From assembly GCA_963753685.1 (NCBI GenBank), contig CAVWDE010000002.1, positions 124,001-188,000 of the forward strand: a stretch of 64,000 nucleotides of DNA. The letters run 5' to 3'. Each line of letters begins with the position of its first letter. The first letter of the stretch is position 1. The notes under the pieces were generated by a model. The model made no database searches, was not told where the DNA came from, and worked only from the letters and a program-made list of their open reading frames with translations. Source of the stretch: DATAOG01 sp963753685. GTDB lineage: Bacteria > Pseudomonadota > Alphaproteobacteria > Geminicoccales > Geminicoccaceae. Position numbers and translations under genes: made by a program. Below, piece after piece: positions 33,349-42,658 of the stretch.

Positions 33349-34222
33349 GCGAGACTCCGATACCAGTCGGCGAGCGCCTGGCCGATCGCGTCCGGCGAGT
33401 CCTCCTGGATGAAGTGGCTGCCGCTCACCGTGACCTCGGTCTGGTTCGGCCAGCTGCGGCAGAACTCGCGCTGCGCGCCGACCAGGATCGCGCCGGGTTC
33501 GGCGTTGACGAACAGCTTCGGGACGTCGCTTGTCGCGAGCCAGTCGGCATAGGCCTGGACGATCGCCACCACATCCGCGGGCTCGCCATCCAGCGGGATC
33601 TCGCGCGGCCAGGTCAGCGTCGGCCGGCGCGCCTCGCCTGGTTCGAGAAACGGCCGGCGGTAGACCGCCATCTCTTGCGTCCGTCAGCCCGCGCAGGACC
33701 GAGCCCGGCAGCACCCGCTCGACGAACACGTTCTTCGTCCAGCACCATCGCCTCGCCGGCGTCCGATCGAAAGCCCTGGAACAGCTTCCGGATCGGCTCC
33801 GGCCATTCCGCCCAGGCGAGCGGGCGCACGATCGCCTCCATGTAGGCGATGCCCTTGATCGCCGCGCGGTGCCGGTTCGCCCAGTCGAAGCCCAGCGCCG
33901 AGCCCCAGTCGTGGCCGACGATCGTGACTCTTTTTCCCACTCGAAGCGCGTCCAGCAGCCCGTCGAGGTAACGGCGATGCTCGACGAAGCGATAGCTGTC
34001 CGGGCCTGAGCCGCCGAGCTTCTCCGAATCGCCCATGCCGATCAGGTCGGGCGCGATGCAGCGCCCGAGCCCTTCCAGATGCGGCATCACGTTGCGCCAC
34101 AGGTAGGACGAGGTCGGATTGCCGTGCAGGAACAGGATCGGGTCGCCCACCCCGCGCTCGGCGTAGGCCATCTGTTTGCCATGTACGACGGCATGCTTCT
34201 TCGCTGGCTCGACGCTGATCGT
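33345..34222 (-). pseudogene. Haloalkane-dehalogenase-like alpha/beta hydrolase, two frameshifts
   Basis: The long frame has FLHGNPTSSYLWRNVMPHL (oxyanion hole), HDWGSALGFDWANRH (nucleophile Asp followed by the halide-binding Trp) and MEAIVRPLAWAEWPEPI. It shifts at about 33735 to VFVERVLPGSVLRGLTD (acid residue region) and at about 33690 to MAVYRRPFLEPGEARRPTL, then GSHFIQEDSPDAIGQAL with the catalytic His. Together this is a complete ~295-residue DhaA-like enzyme that would cleave carbon-halogen bonds. The start is uncertain: no ATG or GTG lies near the expected N-terminus (TISVEPAKKH). Confidence 0.8.
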
Positions 34223-34265
34223 GGCACGCGCTCCCAGTGCTGTCGCTCTCGCTGCCAGAGGTACC

Positions 34266-34728
34266 TCAGTCGGGCAGGAAATCCGGATCGAGGGCCTGGT
34301 CCAGGGTGTAAGGGGATGCCGCCGGGAACGTCCGCGCGGCGAGGCCGGTCTCGGTCGCGGCCCGGGCGCGCGCGTCGGCATAGGCCTCCTCGAACACCGC
34401 CTGGGCGTGTCCCCGCAGGCTCGGGCTGATGCGCAGATCGTCCCTGAGGCGCTGGCGATGCTCGAGGATGCTCGCGCGCCAGCTTCGGCTGCGCCGGCGC
34501 GGCTGGAACTGGTGCTTCAGGAGATGCAGGAGCACGACCACGAGATTGCTCTTGATGGCTTTTTTCTCGCCGATGCCCAGATCCTCGATCTCCTCGACCA
34601 GGTTGGCGACGTCGAGGCGCTCGAGGCGCTCCTTGCCGCAGCAGACCTGCCTGTTCCTCGACCCAGAGGTAGAAATCGCGCTCGTAGAGCGACTGACGTT
34701 CTTTGGTCAAAGGATCTGCGCGCGCCAT
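34266..34728 (-). pseudogene. DUF29-family protein, one frameshift
   Basis: The frame from ATG 34728 reads YERDFYLWVEEQAGLLR, the standard DUF29 opening. After a shift at about 34655 it continues ERLDVANLVEEIEDLGIGEK, LLHLLKHQFQPRRRSRSW and HRQRLRDDLRISPSL, and ends PYTLDQALDPDFLPD. About 153 residues, normal length for the family, whose function is unknown. No neighbour suggests a role. Confidence 0.8.
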
Positions 34729-34826
34729 GTGCCTGCCTCTACCGGTCAGCGAGCTGCTACTCTAACACGGAAGCACGCGCGGGCGAGAAGCCGCTCCGCA
34801 ACAGGACGCCCCGACTGCCCTGGCGG

Positions 34827-35661
34827 CTACTCGCTCAGGATCTGCTTGATCCGGGCGATCGCCTCGTCGACCGCCTGCTCGGGGGTGATGCCGTCGGCGA
34901 CGACGCGGTGGACGGCCTTGCCCCAGACGTTCTCGCCCCAGATCCGGCCCGAGCGCCATTCGTTGTCGCGCACGTCCATGTCCAACGAGCTGGGGCTGGG
35001 TCATGATCTGGATGGCCGCGCGCATGCGGTGCGGATCGTTCGTATCGAGCCAGAACGGCTGCTCGACCAGCTTGCGCATCGGCGGCAAGATATTGGTCGC
35101 CCGTGAACGTCGAGCCAGTGGGCGAGCCAGCCCTCCTCGGCGAGGAACCGGACGAACGTCCTCGGCGAGCACGGGATTTCGGCCGGCGTTGAAAACCACG
35201 GCGCGATACAGATAACCCAACGAGGACGAGCGGCTCGCCGTTGGCGGCAGCCGGCCAGTCGATGGTCGCGGCGTTGCGGTGATAGTCGTCGCCTCGATGG
35301 TGTCGGTATCGAACAGGTCCAGGACCGGGCCAAGGACGCCCGCCAAGTCGACGAGCTGGCCGTCATGAGCCCAGCGCGCGGCCGAACTCTCGACGGATAG
35401 TCGCTGAACAGGAAGTCGGGCGGCGCCCCCGCCTCAAGTGCACTCTCGGTTTTTCGATGATCTCGTCCTCGGTTGGTTGGACGAGCTCAACCTGCTTGCC
35501 GGTCTCCTGCTCGAAGGCGGCGATGATTTCCCTGAGCGCCGCGTCCGCTTGGGGATAGAAACGCCTGCCCCCACCAGACGACCAGATCCGCGCCGCTGGC
35601 ACCGAACGGCGCGATGGCCAGCAGGGTGGTGGCGAGAGCGGCCAGGACAAAGCGTTTGCAT
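34827..35661 (-). pseudogene. Remnant of a solute-binding protein (copy A), internally deleted
   Basis: The N-terminus reads (with a one-base shift right after the ATG) KRFVLAALATTLLAIAPF...GADLVVWWG and YPQADAALREIIAAFEQETGKQVE. The C-terminus ends ENVWGKAVHRVVADGITPEQ...IKQILSE in another frame. Between LDLFDTDTIEA and the region corresponding to NGEPLVL in copy B, some 180 residues present in copies B, C and D are missing. Several further frameshifts are present. Its start lies 4 nt after the stop of copy B, as in the intact pair at 42659-45353. Confidence 0.8.
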
Positions 35662-35665
35662 GGCC

Positions 35666-37009
35666 CTACTCCACCAGGATCTGCTTGATCCGGGCGATCG
35701 CCTCGTCGACCGCCTGCTCGGGGGTGAGGCCGTCGGCGACGACGCGGTGGACGGCCTTGCCCCAGACGTTCTCGCTCCAGATCGGACCCGAGCGCCATTC
35801 GTTGTCCCGCACGTCCATGTCCATGAGGTGGGGCTGGGTCAGGATCTGGATCGCCCCGCGCATGCGGTGCGGATCGCTCGGGTCGAGCCAGAACGGCTGC
35901 TCGACCAGCTTGCGCATCGGCGGCATGATTTCGTCGCCCGAGAAATCGAGCCAATGGGCGAGCCAGCCCCCCTCGGCGAGGAAGCGGACGAATCCCCGGC
36001 GGTGGCGGCATGACCGCCGTCCTTGAAGACCACGGCGCGATACAGATAGCCCTCGAGGACGAGCGGCTCGCCGTTGGCCGCGTGCGGCCAGTCGATGGTC
36101 GCGGCGTTCCGTTGATAGTCGTCGGGCCGCGCCGTTCGCAGCGCAGCCGGGATCGAGAGCGACGGGTTCGCCGTCATCACGACGGTCTGCGCGAGAAACG
36201 CCTTGTTGTTGTCCGACGTTGGTCCAGTCACCGAGTCGGGCGGGGTGCAGCCCTTGCGCCAGATCTCGGTGTAGGCGCGCATGGCCGTGATCATTCCTTC
36301 CCGGACCTTGGGATCGTCGATCTGGACCCGCCGGTCCAGGCTCAGCCAGGATGCCTGGTAGGCGAGCTGAAACTGCGTGAGCTCAGTTTCTGTGTCGGCG
36401 CTCGCGGCGACCGACATCGGCAGGCCGACCGCCCAGATGTCCTCGCGGCCGAGCGCCTTGCGCACCGCCGGCTGCACGCGATCGCACCAGAACGACCAGA
36501 ACGCCTCCCACTCCTTGCGGGATGTCGGCGAGGCTGAAGCCGGCGCGCTCCAGGAGGCTGTTCCAGACATGGATGTGATTGGAAATCCGGCCCATCGGCA
36601 GCGCGTACAGACCGCGCCGGCCGGTCTTGCCGTCGAGCAAGGTGGAGACCTCGATGGTGTCGGCATCGAACAGGTCCAGGACCGGGCCGAGCACGCCTTC
36701 GAGGTCGACGAGCCGATCCTCGTAAGCCCACTTTGCAGCGTCCCGTTCGATCACGGTGCTGAACAGGAAGTCGGGCGGCGCCCCCGCCTGAAGGGCGCTC
36801 TCGGCCTGCTTCATGATCTCGTCCTGTGACGGTTGGACGAGCTCGACCCGCTTGCCGGTCTCCTGCTCGAAGGCGGCGACGATCTCGCGGACCGCCTCAT
36901 CCGCCTGGGGGTAGAACGCCTGCTCCCACCAGACGACCAGATCCGCGCCGCTGGCGACCTGCGGCGCTAATGCGAGTACCAAGGCGAGAACGACGGCATT
37001 CCTGCGCAT
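35666..37009 (-). pseudogene. Solute-binding protein (copy B), frame broken
   Basis: Nearly full length: signal peptide MRRNAVVLALVLALAPQVASG, then ADLVVWWEQAFYPQADEAV, FEQETGKRVELVQPSQDEIM, GLYALPMGRISNHIHVW. It shifts at about 36518 to EAFWSFWCDRVQPAVRKALG and DNNKAFLAQTVVMTANPSLS, and at about 36000 to FVRFLAEGGWLAHWLDF and PFWLDPSDPHRMRGAIQ. It resembles family-1 (sugar-type) ABC binding proteins. GGAGGCG precedes ATG 37009. Paralogue of the intact genes at 42659 and 44016. Confidence 0.82.
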
Positions 37010-37039
37010 GAACCGCCTCCCTGATCAATCAATCGCGGG

Positions 37040-37068
37040 ACTATGCTCTTGCCCGGTGACTGCGGCAA
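37040..37068 (-). promoter_or_regulatory. Promoter of the decayed binding-protein pair
   Basis: Minus strand TTGCCG, 17 bp, CATAGT. The same arrangement (TTGTCG, 17 bp, CATACT) precedes the intact pair at 45385-45413, and both are followed by a gatcagggaggcg leader, so the promoter was duplicated with the genes. Confidence 0.6.
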
Positions 37069-37093
37069 CGGCGCGTTCAGCGGGCCAGGACCG

Positions 37094-37123
37094 TTTACAG
37101 CCGAATCCGGCCGCTGATATGCT
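37094..37123 (+). promoter_or_regulatory. Promoter of the ribose-type ABC operon
   Basis: TTTACA (37094-37099), an 18-bp spacer and TATGCT (37118-37123), about 40 nt before ATG 37162, which is preceded by AAGGGGGG. Confidence 0.5.
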
Positions 37124-37161
37124 GGCGCGCACGACAACCATAACAAGGGGGGCTAAACGAC

Positions 37162-38254
37162 ATGTCATCTTCACGACGCCCGGGTCTGATCGGCCCGTGG
37201 TCACGCCGCCACTTCCTGCAGGCCAGCGCGCTCGGCGCCGGCGCACTCGCGGCCAGCCGGCCGGGACGGCTGCTCGCCGACGGACAAGATCACCGCCGTC
37301 AACTCGATCCGCTCGCTCTCCAACCCCTACCACGCGACCTGGAATCAGGGCGGCGAGGCGTTCGCCAAATGGGCCGGCACCGACTACGCGACCCTGGTCA
37401 CCGAGGGCAACAGCGAGAAGGGCATCGCCGACATCCAGGCGATCATCGCCAAGACCGGCGGCAACATGGTGCTCAACGTCGATCCCAACGAGAGCCCGGA
37501 CGCGCGCCCGATCGTCGAGGCCTGCGCCAAGGCCAAGGTCTACGTCGTGACCCAGTGGAACAAGCCCGCCGACCTGCATCCCTGGGACTTCGACCCGTAC
37601 TACGTCGCCCACATCTCGTTCGACGGCAAGCCCAACGGCAAGGCGATGGCCGAGGCGCTGTTCAAAGCCATGGGCGGCAAGGGCGGCATCGTGGCGCTGG
37701 GCGGCATCCTCTCCAACGTGCCGGCGATCGAGCGCAAGGCCGGGCTCGATGCGGCGCTCAAGGAGCATCCCGACGTCGAGCTCCTGGACTTCCAGGTCGC
37801 CAACTGGGATCCCAACCAGGCCTATGACATCACCAACGCCTGGGTCACCCGCTTCGGCGACAAGATCAAGGGCGTGTGGGCGGCCAACGACGGCATGGGC
37901 GTCTCGGCGCTCGAGGTGCTGCGCGCCGAGGGGCTGGCCGGCAAGGTGCCGGTCACCGGCATCGACGGCATCCAGCTCGCGGTCGAGGCGGTGATGGCCG
38001 GCGAGTTCGCGGGCACGGTCGCCTGGGACCCGTTCTGGCAGGGCAGCATGGGGCTCTCGATCCCCTACCACGCCAAGATCGGCAAGTTCGATCCGGCCAA
38101 GGAGCCGAAAGAGCACCGCGAGTTCTACGGCACCGGCATCGTGATCACCAAGGCCAACGCCAAAGAGTTCTACGAGACCAACATCAAGAGCACGCCCAAG
38201 CTCGATTTCGACGACCTCTGGGGCCGCGCCTCGGGTCAGATCCAGTACCAGTGA
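37162..38254 (+). pseudogene. Sugar ABC transporter binding protein (RbsB-like) with Tat signal, one frameshift
   Basis: SRRHFLQASALGAGALA is a twin-arginine signal. At about 37281 the frame moves by one base and continues DKITAVNSIRSLSNPYHATW, then LVTEGNSEKGIADIQAII, WAANDGMGVSALEVLRAEG and VTGIDGIQLAVEAV, the periplasmic-binding-protein family 4 pattern of RbsB/XylF. Otherwise intact, about 363 residues. It delivers a sugar to the permeases encoded next. Tat export of an RbsB-like protein is less common than Sec. Confidence 0.85.
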
Positions 38255-38330
38255 GACCGGGCTCGCCCGAGGTGGCCGGTTGGGCTGTGGCGGTCGGCCA
38301 GAGGTCGACGGCCACGGCCCGCCAGCGGCG

Positions 38331-39344
38331 ATGACCGCGGCCGCCTCGGGCACGCTGGCCGCGCGGCAGGAGGCGCCGGCCGCGCGCCGGCGGCGGCTGC
38401 TGCGCCGGCTCGGGCCGTTCGCGCCGGTGCTCGTGCTGGTGGCGCTCTGCGTCCTGATCGGCCTGATCAACCCCAGCTTCCTCTCGGTGCGCAACCTCGT
38501 GCGGATCGCCAATACCGGCGCGATCCCGCTGATCCTCGGCCTCGGCGTCACCTTCGTGATCATCATGGGCTCGATCGATCTGTCGATCGAGGGCGTGGTC
38601 GCCTTCGCCGCGGTGATCCTGAGCCTGGTGGTGCTGAACGGCGCCAATGCCAACGACTATGGCCTGCTCGGCGCGCTGCTGGTGATCCTGCTCGGCGCCC
38701 TGCTCGGCCTGATCAACGGCCTCATCCACGTCACGCTGCGGATCCCGTCCTTCATGGCGACGCTCGGGATGTGGTTCGTGGGGGTCGGCGTCGCCAACGC
38801 GATCCTGGGCGGCGTCACCGTCCGGATCAACGACCAGACCATCCGGGCGCTGGCGCTCGAGCGCCTGTGGGGCATGCCGATCGCCGTCTGGGTGGCCCTG
38901 GTGGCGCTCGGCATCGCCTACGTGATCCAGAACCACACCCGGCTCGGCCGCCACATCTACGCGATCGGCGGCGGCGAGGACCTGGCGGCGCTCTCGGGCA
39001 TCAACGTCCGGCGCTGCCGGATCGCGGTGTTCACGATCGCCGGCACCTTCTATGGCCTGGGCGGGATCATCGCGGCCGCGCAGCAGGGGGCGGGCTTCGC
39101 GCTGATCGGCCAGGGCCGGCTGTTCACGACCATCACCGCGGTGGTGGTCGGCGGCACGGCGCTCATGGGCGGCTCGGGCGGCGTGCTGCAGACCCTGGTC
39201 GGCGTGCTGATCGTCATGGTGCTGAGCAACGGCATGGTGCTGATGGGCATCTCGCCCTACGTCCAGCAGGTGGTGCAGGGCGTCCTGATCATCATAGCCG
39301 TGGCGCTCTCGGTCGATCGCGCCCGGCTCGGCATCAACAAGTGA
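38331..39344 (+). CDS. Sugar ABC transporter permease (RbsC-like), first
   Basis: 337 residues from ATG 38331, with an Arg-rich N-terminus then eight to ten transmembrane helices. Family motifs: FVIIMGSIDLSIEGVVAF (GGIDLSVG-like), IPSFMATLGMWFVGVG and VVVGGTALMGGSGGVLQT. It forms the membrane channel for the binding protein upstream. The stop overlaps the ATPase GTG start (GTGA, 39341-39344). Confidence 0.92.
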   Translation: MTAAASGTLAARQEAPAARRRRLLRRLGPFAPVLVLVALCVLIGLINPSFLSVRNLVRIANTGAIPLILGLGVTFVIIMGSIDLSIEGVVAFAAVILSLVVLNGANANDYGLLGALLVILLGALLGLINGLIHVTLRIPSFMATLGMWFVGVGVANAILGGVTVRINDQTIRALALERLWGMPIAVWVALVALGIAYVIQNHTRLGRHIYAIGGGEDLAALSGINVRRCRIAVFTIAGTFYGLGGIIAAAQQGAGFALIGQGRLFTTITAVVVGGTALMGGSGGVLQTLVGVLIVMVLSNGMVLMGISPYVQQVVQGVLIIIAVALSVDRARLGINK

Positions 39345-40880
39345 GCGCGCCGGCCGCCGCTGAGCGCCCCGCCCCGGTCCTGGCGCTGCGCGGGGTCGCG
39401 AAGTCGTTCCCGGGCGTCCAGGCGCTCGACGACGTCGCGATCGAGGTCCGGCCCCACGAGGTGGTGGGGCTGGTCGGCGAGAACGGCGCCGGCAAGTCGA
39501 CGCTGATGCGGATCCTGGCCGGCGTCTATCAGCCGGATGCCGGCACGATCGAGCTGCACGGCCGGCCGGTCACACTCAGGACGCCGAACGAGGCCGCAAA
39601 GCACGGCATCGGCATGGTCTTCCAGGAGCAGTCGCTCTTGCCCAACCTGTCGGTCGCCGAGAACCTCTATCTCGGCGCCGAGGGCCCGTTCACGCGCGCC
39701 GGGCCTGATCCGCTGGTCCGAGCTCAACGCCGCCGCGGCGCGCCAGCTCGCCAAGGTCGAGCTCAGCATCGAGCCCTCGACGCCGACCGCCGAGCTCGAT
39801 TTTGCCGCTCGCCAGATGGTCGAGCTCGCCAAGGCGCTGACGCTCGAGGAGCAGGCCGAAGGCCATCTGATCATCCTGCTCGACGAGCCGACCTCGGTGC
39901 TCGAGCAGGCCGACATCGACATCCTGTTCGCGCGCGTGCGGGCGCTGAAAGAGCGCGCCTCGTTCATCTTCGTCTCGCATCGGCTCGACGAGGTCCTGGC
40001 GCTCAGCGATCGCATCTACGTCATGAAGGATGGTCGGGTGGTGGCCGACCTCATGGCCGCCGAGGCTGACGTCCGCCAGCTCCATCAGCTGATGGTCGGG
40101 CGCGGGAGGCAGGCCGAATACTATCGCGAGAGCAGGCAGCGGCCCTACCGCGACCGGGTCCTGCTCGCGGCCGAGAACCTGACGCTGGCCGGCGCCTACC
40201 GGGGCGTCGATTTCGAGCTCCACGAGGGCGAGATCCTGGGCATCGCGGGCGTCCTCGGCTCCGGCCGCGAGGCGCTTTGCCGGACGCTGTTCGGCTTTGC
40301 CCAGCCGGGCGAGGGGCGGCTTCTGATCGACGGCCAGCCGGTCCGCCTCGCCTCGCCCTCGGATGCGGTCGCGCGCGGCATCGGCTACATCCCGCGCGAG
40401 CGGCGGACCGAGGGGCTGGTGCTGTTCCTGCCGATCGCCGCCAATCTGACGCTCGCGAGCCTCGAGCGGGTCACGCGCGCGGGCCTGATCGATCACGGCC
40501 AGGAGAAGCGGGTGGCCTCCGGCTGGGTCGACCAATTGCACATCCGCACGCCTGGCATCTCAGCACTCTGCCTCAACCTCTCGGGCGGCAACCAGCAGAA
40601 GGTCGTGCTCGCCAAGTGGCTGAACGCGCGCGCCCGCATCGTGATCCTCGACCACCCGACCCGCGGCCTCGACGTCGGCGCCAAGGAGGAGGTCTACGAG
40701 CTGATCCGGGCGCTCTCGGACGACGGCATCGGGATCATCCTGACCGCGGACACGCTCGAGGAGACGATCGGCCTCAGCCACACCATCCTGGTCATGCGCG
40801 ATGGCGTGATCACCAAGCACTTCGATGCCGCCGCCGGCCGCAAGCCCGAGCAGGTCGAGCTGATCGAGCACATGGTCTAG
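39341..40880 (+). pseudogene. Sugar ABC transporter double ATPase (RbsA-like), one frameshift
   Basis: Domain 1: GLVGENGAGKSTLMRILAG (Walker A) and MVFQEQSLLPNLSVAENLYL (Q-loop). At about 39705 the frame shifts and resumes with ELNAAAARQLAKVELSIEP, FAARQMVELAKALT (signature region) and LIILLDEPTSVLE (Walker B). Domain 2: GVLGSGREALCRTLFG, NLSGGNQQKVVLAKWL and IVILDHPTRGLDVG, with His replacing the catalytic Glu, as the second domain of RbsA-type ATPases often is degenerate. About 512 residues once the shift is corrected. Confidence 0.87.
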
Positions 40881-40885
40881 GTGCG

Positions 40886-41845
40886 ATGAGGGCGGGCGCG
40901 ATCGGCGTGGGGGGCGCGCATCTGCGGCAGGCGATGCCGCTTTTGACGCTGCTCGCGCTGATGATCGTGATTGGCGTGGTCACGCCCGAGTTCCTGACGC
41001 TCCAGACGCTCCTGGTCCTGGCCTCGGATACCGCGACCCTGTTCGTGATGGCGGTCGGCGTCAGCTTCGTGATCATGCTGGGCGGGATCGATCTCTCGAT
41101 CCAGTCGGTCGCGTCGCTCGCGAGCGTGGTCGTGGCGCTCGCCCTGCCGCGCTTCGGCTATCTGGCCTTCGTGCTGGCGACGCTCACCGGCACGCTCGCG
41201 GGCGCGCTCGGCGGCCTTGCCCATGTCAAGCTGCGCATCCCGTCCTTCATCGCGACGCTCGCGATCGGCGGCATCGCGGCCGGCACGGCGCTGATCATCT
41301 CGGACGCCCGCGCGATCACCATGGGCGCCTCCGAGCGCGCCTACATCGGCTGGATCATCGGGGCCAGCCTCGGTTTGCCCAACGAGGTGATCATCGGCGC
41401 GCTGGTGCTGGCGGCCGGCCTGTTCGTCCAGCGCTACACCGCCTTTGGCCGCTACAGCCAGGCGATCGGTGCCGGCGAGCCTGCGACCTTTGCCTCGGGC
41501 GTGCGCGTCGACCGCCAGAAGATCATCGCCTGCATGCTCTCGGGCAGCCTCGCGGCCTTTGCCGGCGTGATCCTGGCCGGGCGGCTGGCGAGCGGCTCGC
41601 CGACGCTCGCGAACGAACTGCTGCTGCCGGCGATCGCCGCGGTGATCGTCGGCGGCACGGCGATCACGGGCGGCGTCGGCAGCGTCGCGCGCACGCTGAT
41701 CGGCGCCTTGATCATCGCGGTCGTGCGCATCGGCATGACCTTCGTCGGCGTCGACATCTTCGCCCAGCAGATCGTGTTCGGGATCGTGCTGATCCTGGCG
41801 GTGGCGGTGACCATCGACCGCAGCAAGATCCCGATCGTCAAGTGA
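40886..41845 (+). CDS. Sugar ABC transporter permease (RbsC-like), second
   Basis: 319 residues. FVIMLGGIDLSIQSVASLAS, IPSFIATLAIGGIAAGTAL and VIVGGTAITGGVGSVARTL are the RbsC family motifs. It differs clearly from the permease at 38331, so the transporter probably uses a heterodimeric channel or two alternative ones. It starts 5 nt after the ATPase stop. Confidence 0.92.
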   Translation: MRAGAIGVGGAHLRQAMPLLTLLALMIVIGVVTPEFLTLQTLLVLASDTATLFVMAVGVSFVIMLGGIDLSIQSVASLASVVVALALPRFGYLAFVLATLTGTLAGALGGLAHVKLRIPSFIATLAIGGIAAGTALIISDARAITMGASERAYIGWIIGASLGLPNEVIIGALVLAAGLFVQRYTAFGRYSQAIGAGEPATFASGVRVDRQKIIACMLSGSLAAFAGVILAGRLASGSPTLANELLLPAIAAVIVGGTAITGGVGSVARTLIGALIIAVVRIGMTFVGVDIFAQQIVFGIVLILAVAVTIDRSKIPIVK

Positions 41846-41859
41846 GCAGGGGAAAAACG

Positions 41860-42654
41860 ATGGATCTGGGCCTGAAGGACAAGGTCGCGGTGATCACCGG
41901 CGGCAGCGTCGGGATCGGCCTCGCGGTCGCGCGCGAGCTGGCACGCGAGGGCGTGCACCTGGCGCTGGTCGCGCGCGATCAGGCGCGCCTTGCCGAGCGG
42001 GTCAAGGAGATCCGGGAAGAGTTCGGGGTGCAGGCACTCGGCATCGCCGCCGACGTCGCCACCGCCGAGGGTTGTGCCAGCGTGATCGCCGAGGTCGAGC
42101 GCGAGTACGGCGGCTGCGATCTCCTGATCAACAATGCCGGCACCGGCTCCAACGAGACCATCATGGACGCGCCCGACGACAAGTGGCAGCGCTACTGGGA
42201 TCTGCACGTGATGGCGGCGGTCCGCCTGGCGCGCGGTCTGGCACCCATGATGCGCGCGCGCGGCGGCGGCGTGATCCTCAACAACGCCTCGATCTGCGCC
42301 GCCCAGCCGCTCTGGTACGAGCCGATCTACAACGTGACCAAGGCGGCCCTGGTCATGCTGTCCAAGAACCTCGCCAACGAGCTGATTCCCTACGGCATCC
42401 GGGTCAACGCGCTCAACCTCGGCCTGGTCCTGACGCCGGACTGGATCAAGACCGCGACCGAGCTCACCGCGGGCACCGGCAAGCCCTGGCAGAGCTACAT
42501 CGAGGGCGTCGCGAACGAGCACGCGCCGATCAAGCGCTTCGCCTCGCCCGAGGAGGTCGCCTCTTTCTTCGTGTTCCTCTGCTCCGAGCGCGCGAGCTAC
42601 AGCGTCGGCGCCACCTACTACGTCGACGGCGGCATGCTCAAAGTCGTCAACTGA
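41860..42654 (+). CDS. SDR-family oxidoreductase
   Basis: 264 residues of Rossmann fold: AVITGGSVGIGLAVARELA (cofactor loop), LLINNAGTGSN (NNAG), catalytic Ser in NNASICAAQ, and YNVTK (Tyr and Lys of YxxxK). It ends with the common SDR tail YYVDGGMLKVV. It would oxidise or reduce a sugar or polyol, probably the solute imported by the operon it closes. ATG 41860 follows AGGGGAAAA; a GTG six codons earlier is possible. Confidence 0.92.
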   Translation: MDLGLKDKVAVITGGSVGIGLAVARELAREGVHLALVARDQARLAERVKEIREEFGVQALGIAADVATAEGCASVIAEVEREYGGCDLLINNAGTGSNETIMDAPDDKWQRYWDLHVMAAVRLARGLAPMMRARGGGVILNNASICAAQPLWYEPIYNVTKAALVMLSKNLANELIPYGIRVNALNLGLVLTPDWIKTATELTAGTGKPWQSYIEGVANEHAPIKRFASPEEVASFFVFLCSERASYSVGATYYVDGGMLKVVN

Positions 42655-42658
42655 GCGG

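Noticed and set aside
40277..40885. N-terminal extension of the second permease into the ATPase gene
   Set aside because: That part is the shadow of the ATPase frame; the permease homology starts at ATG 40886.
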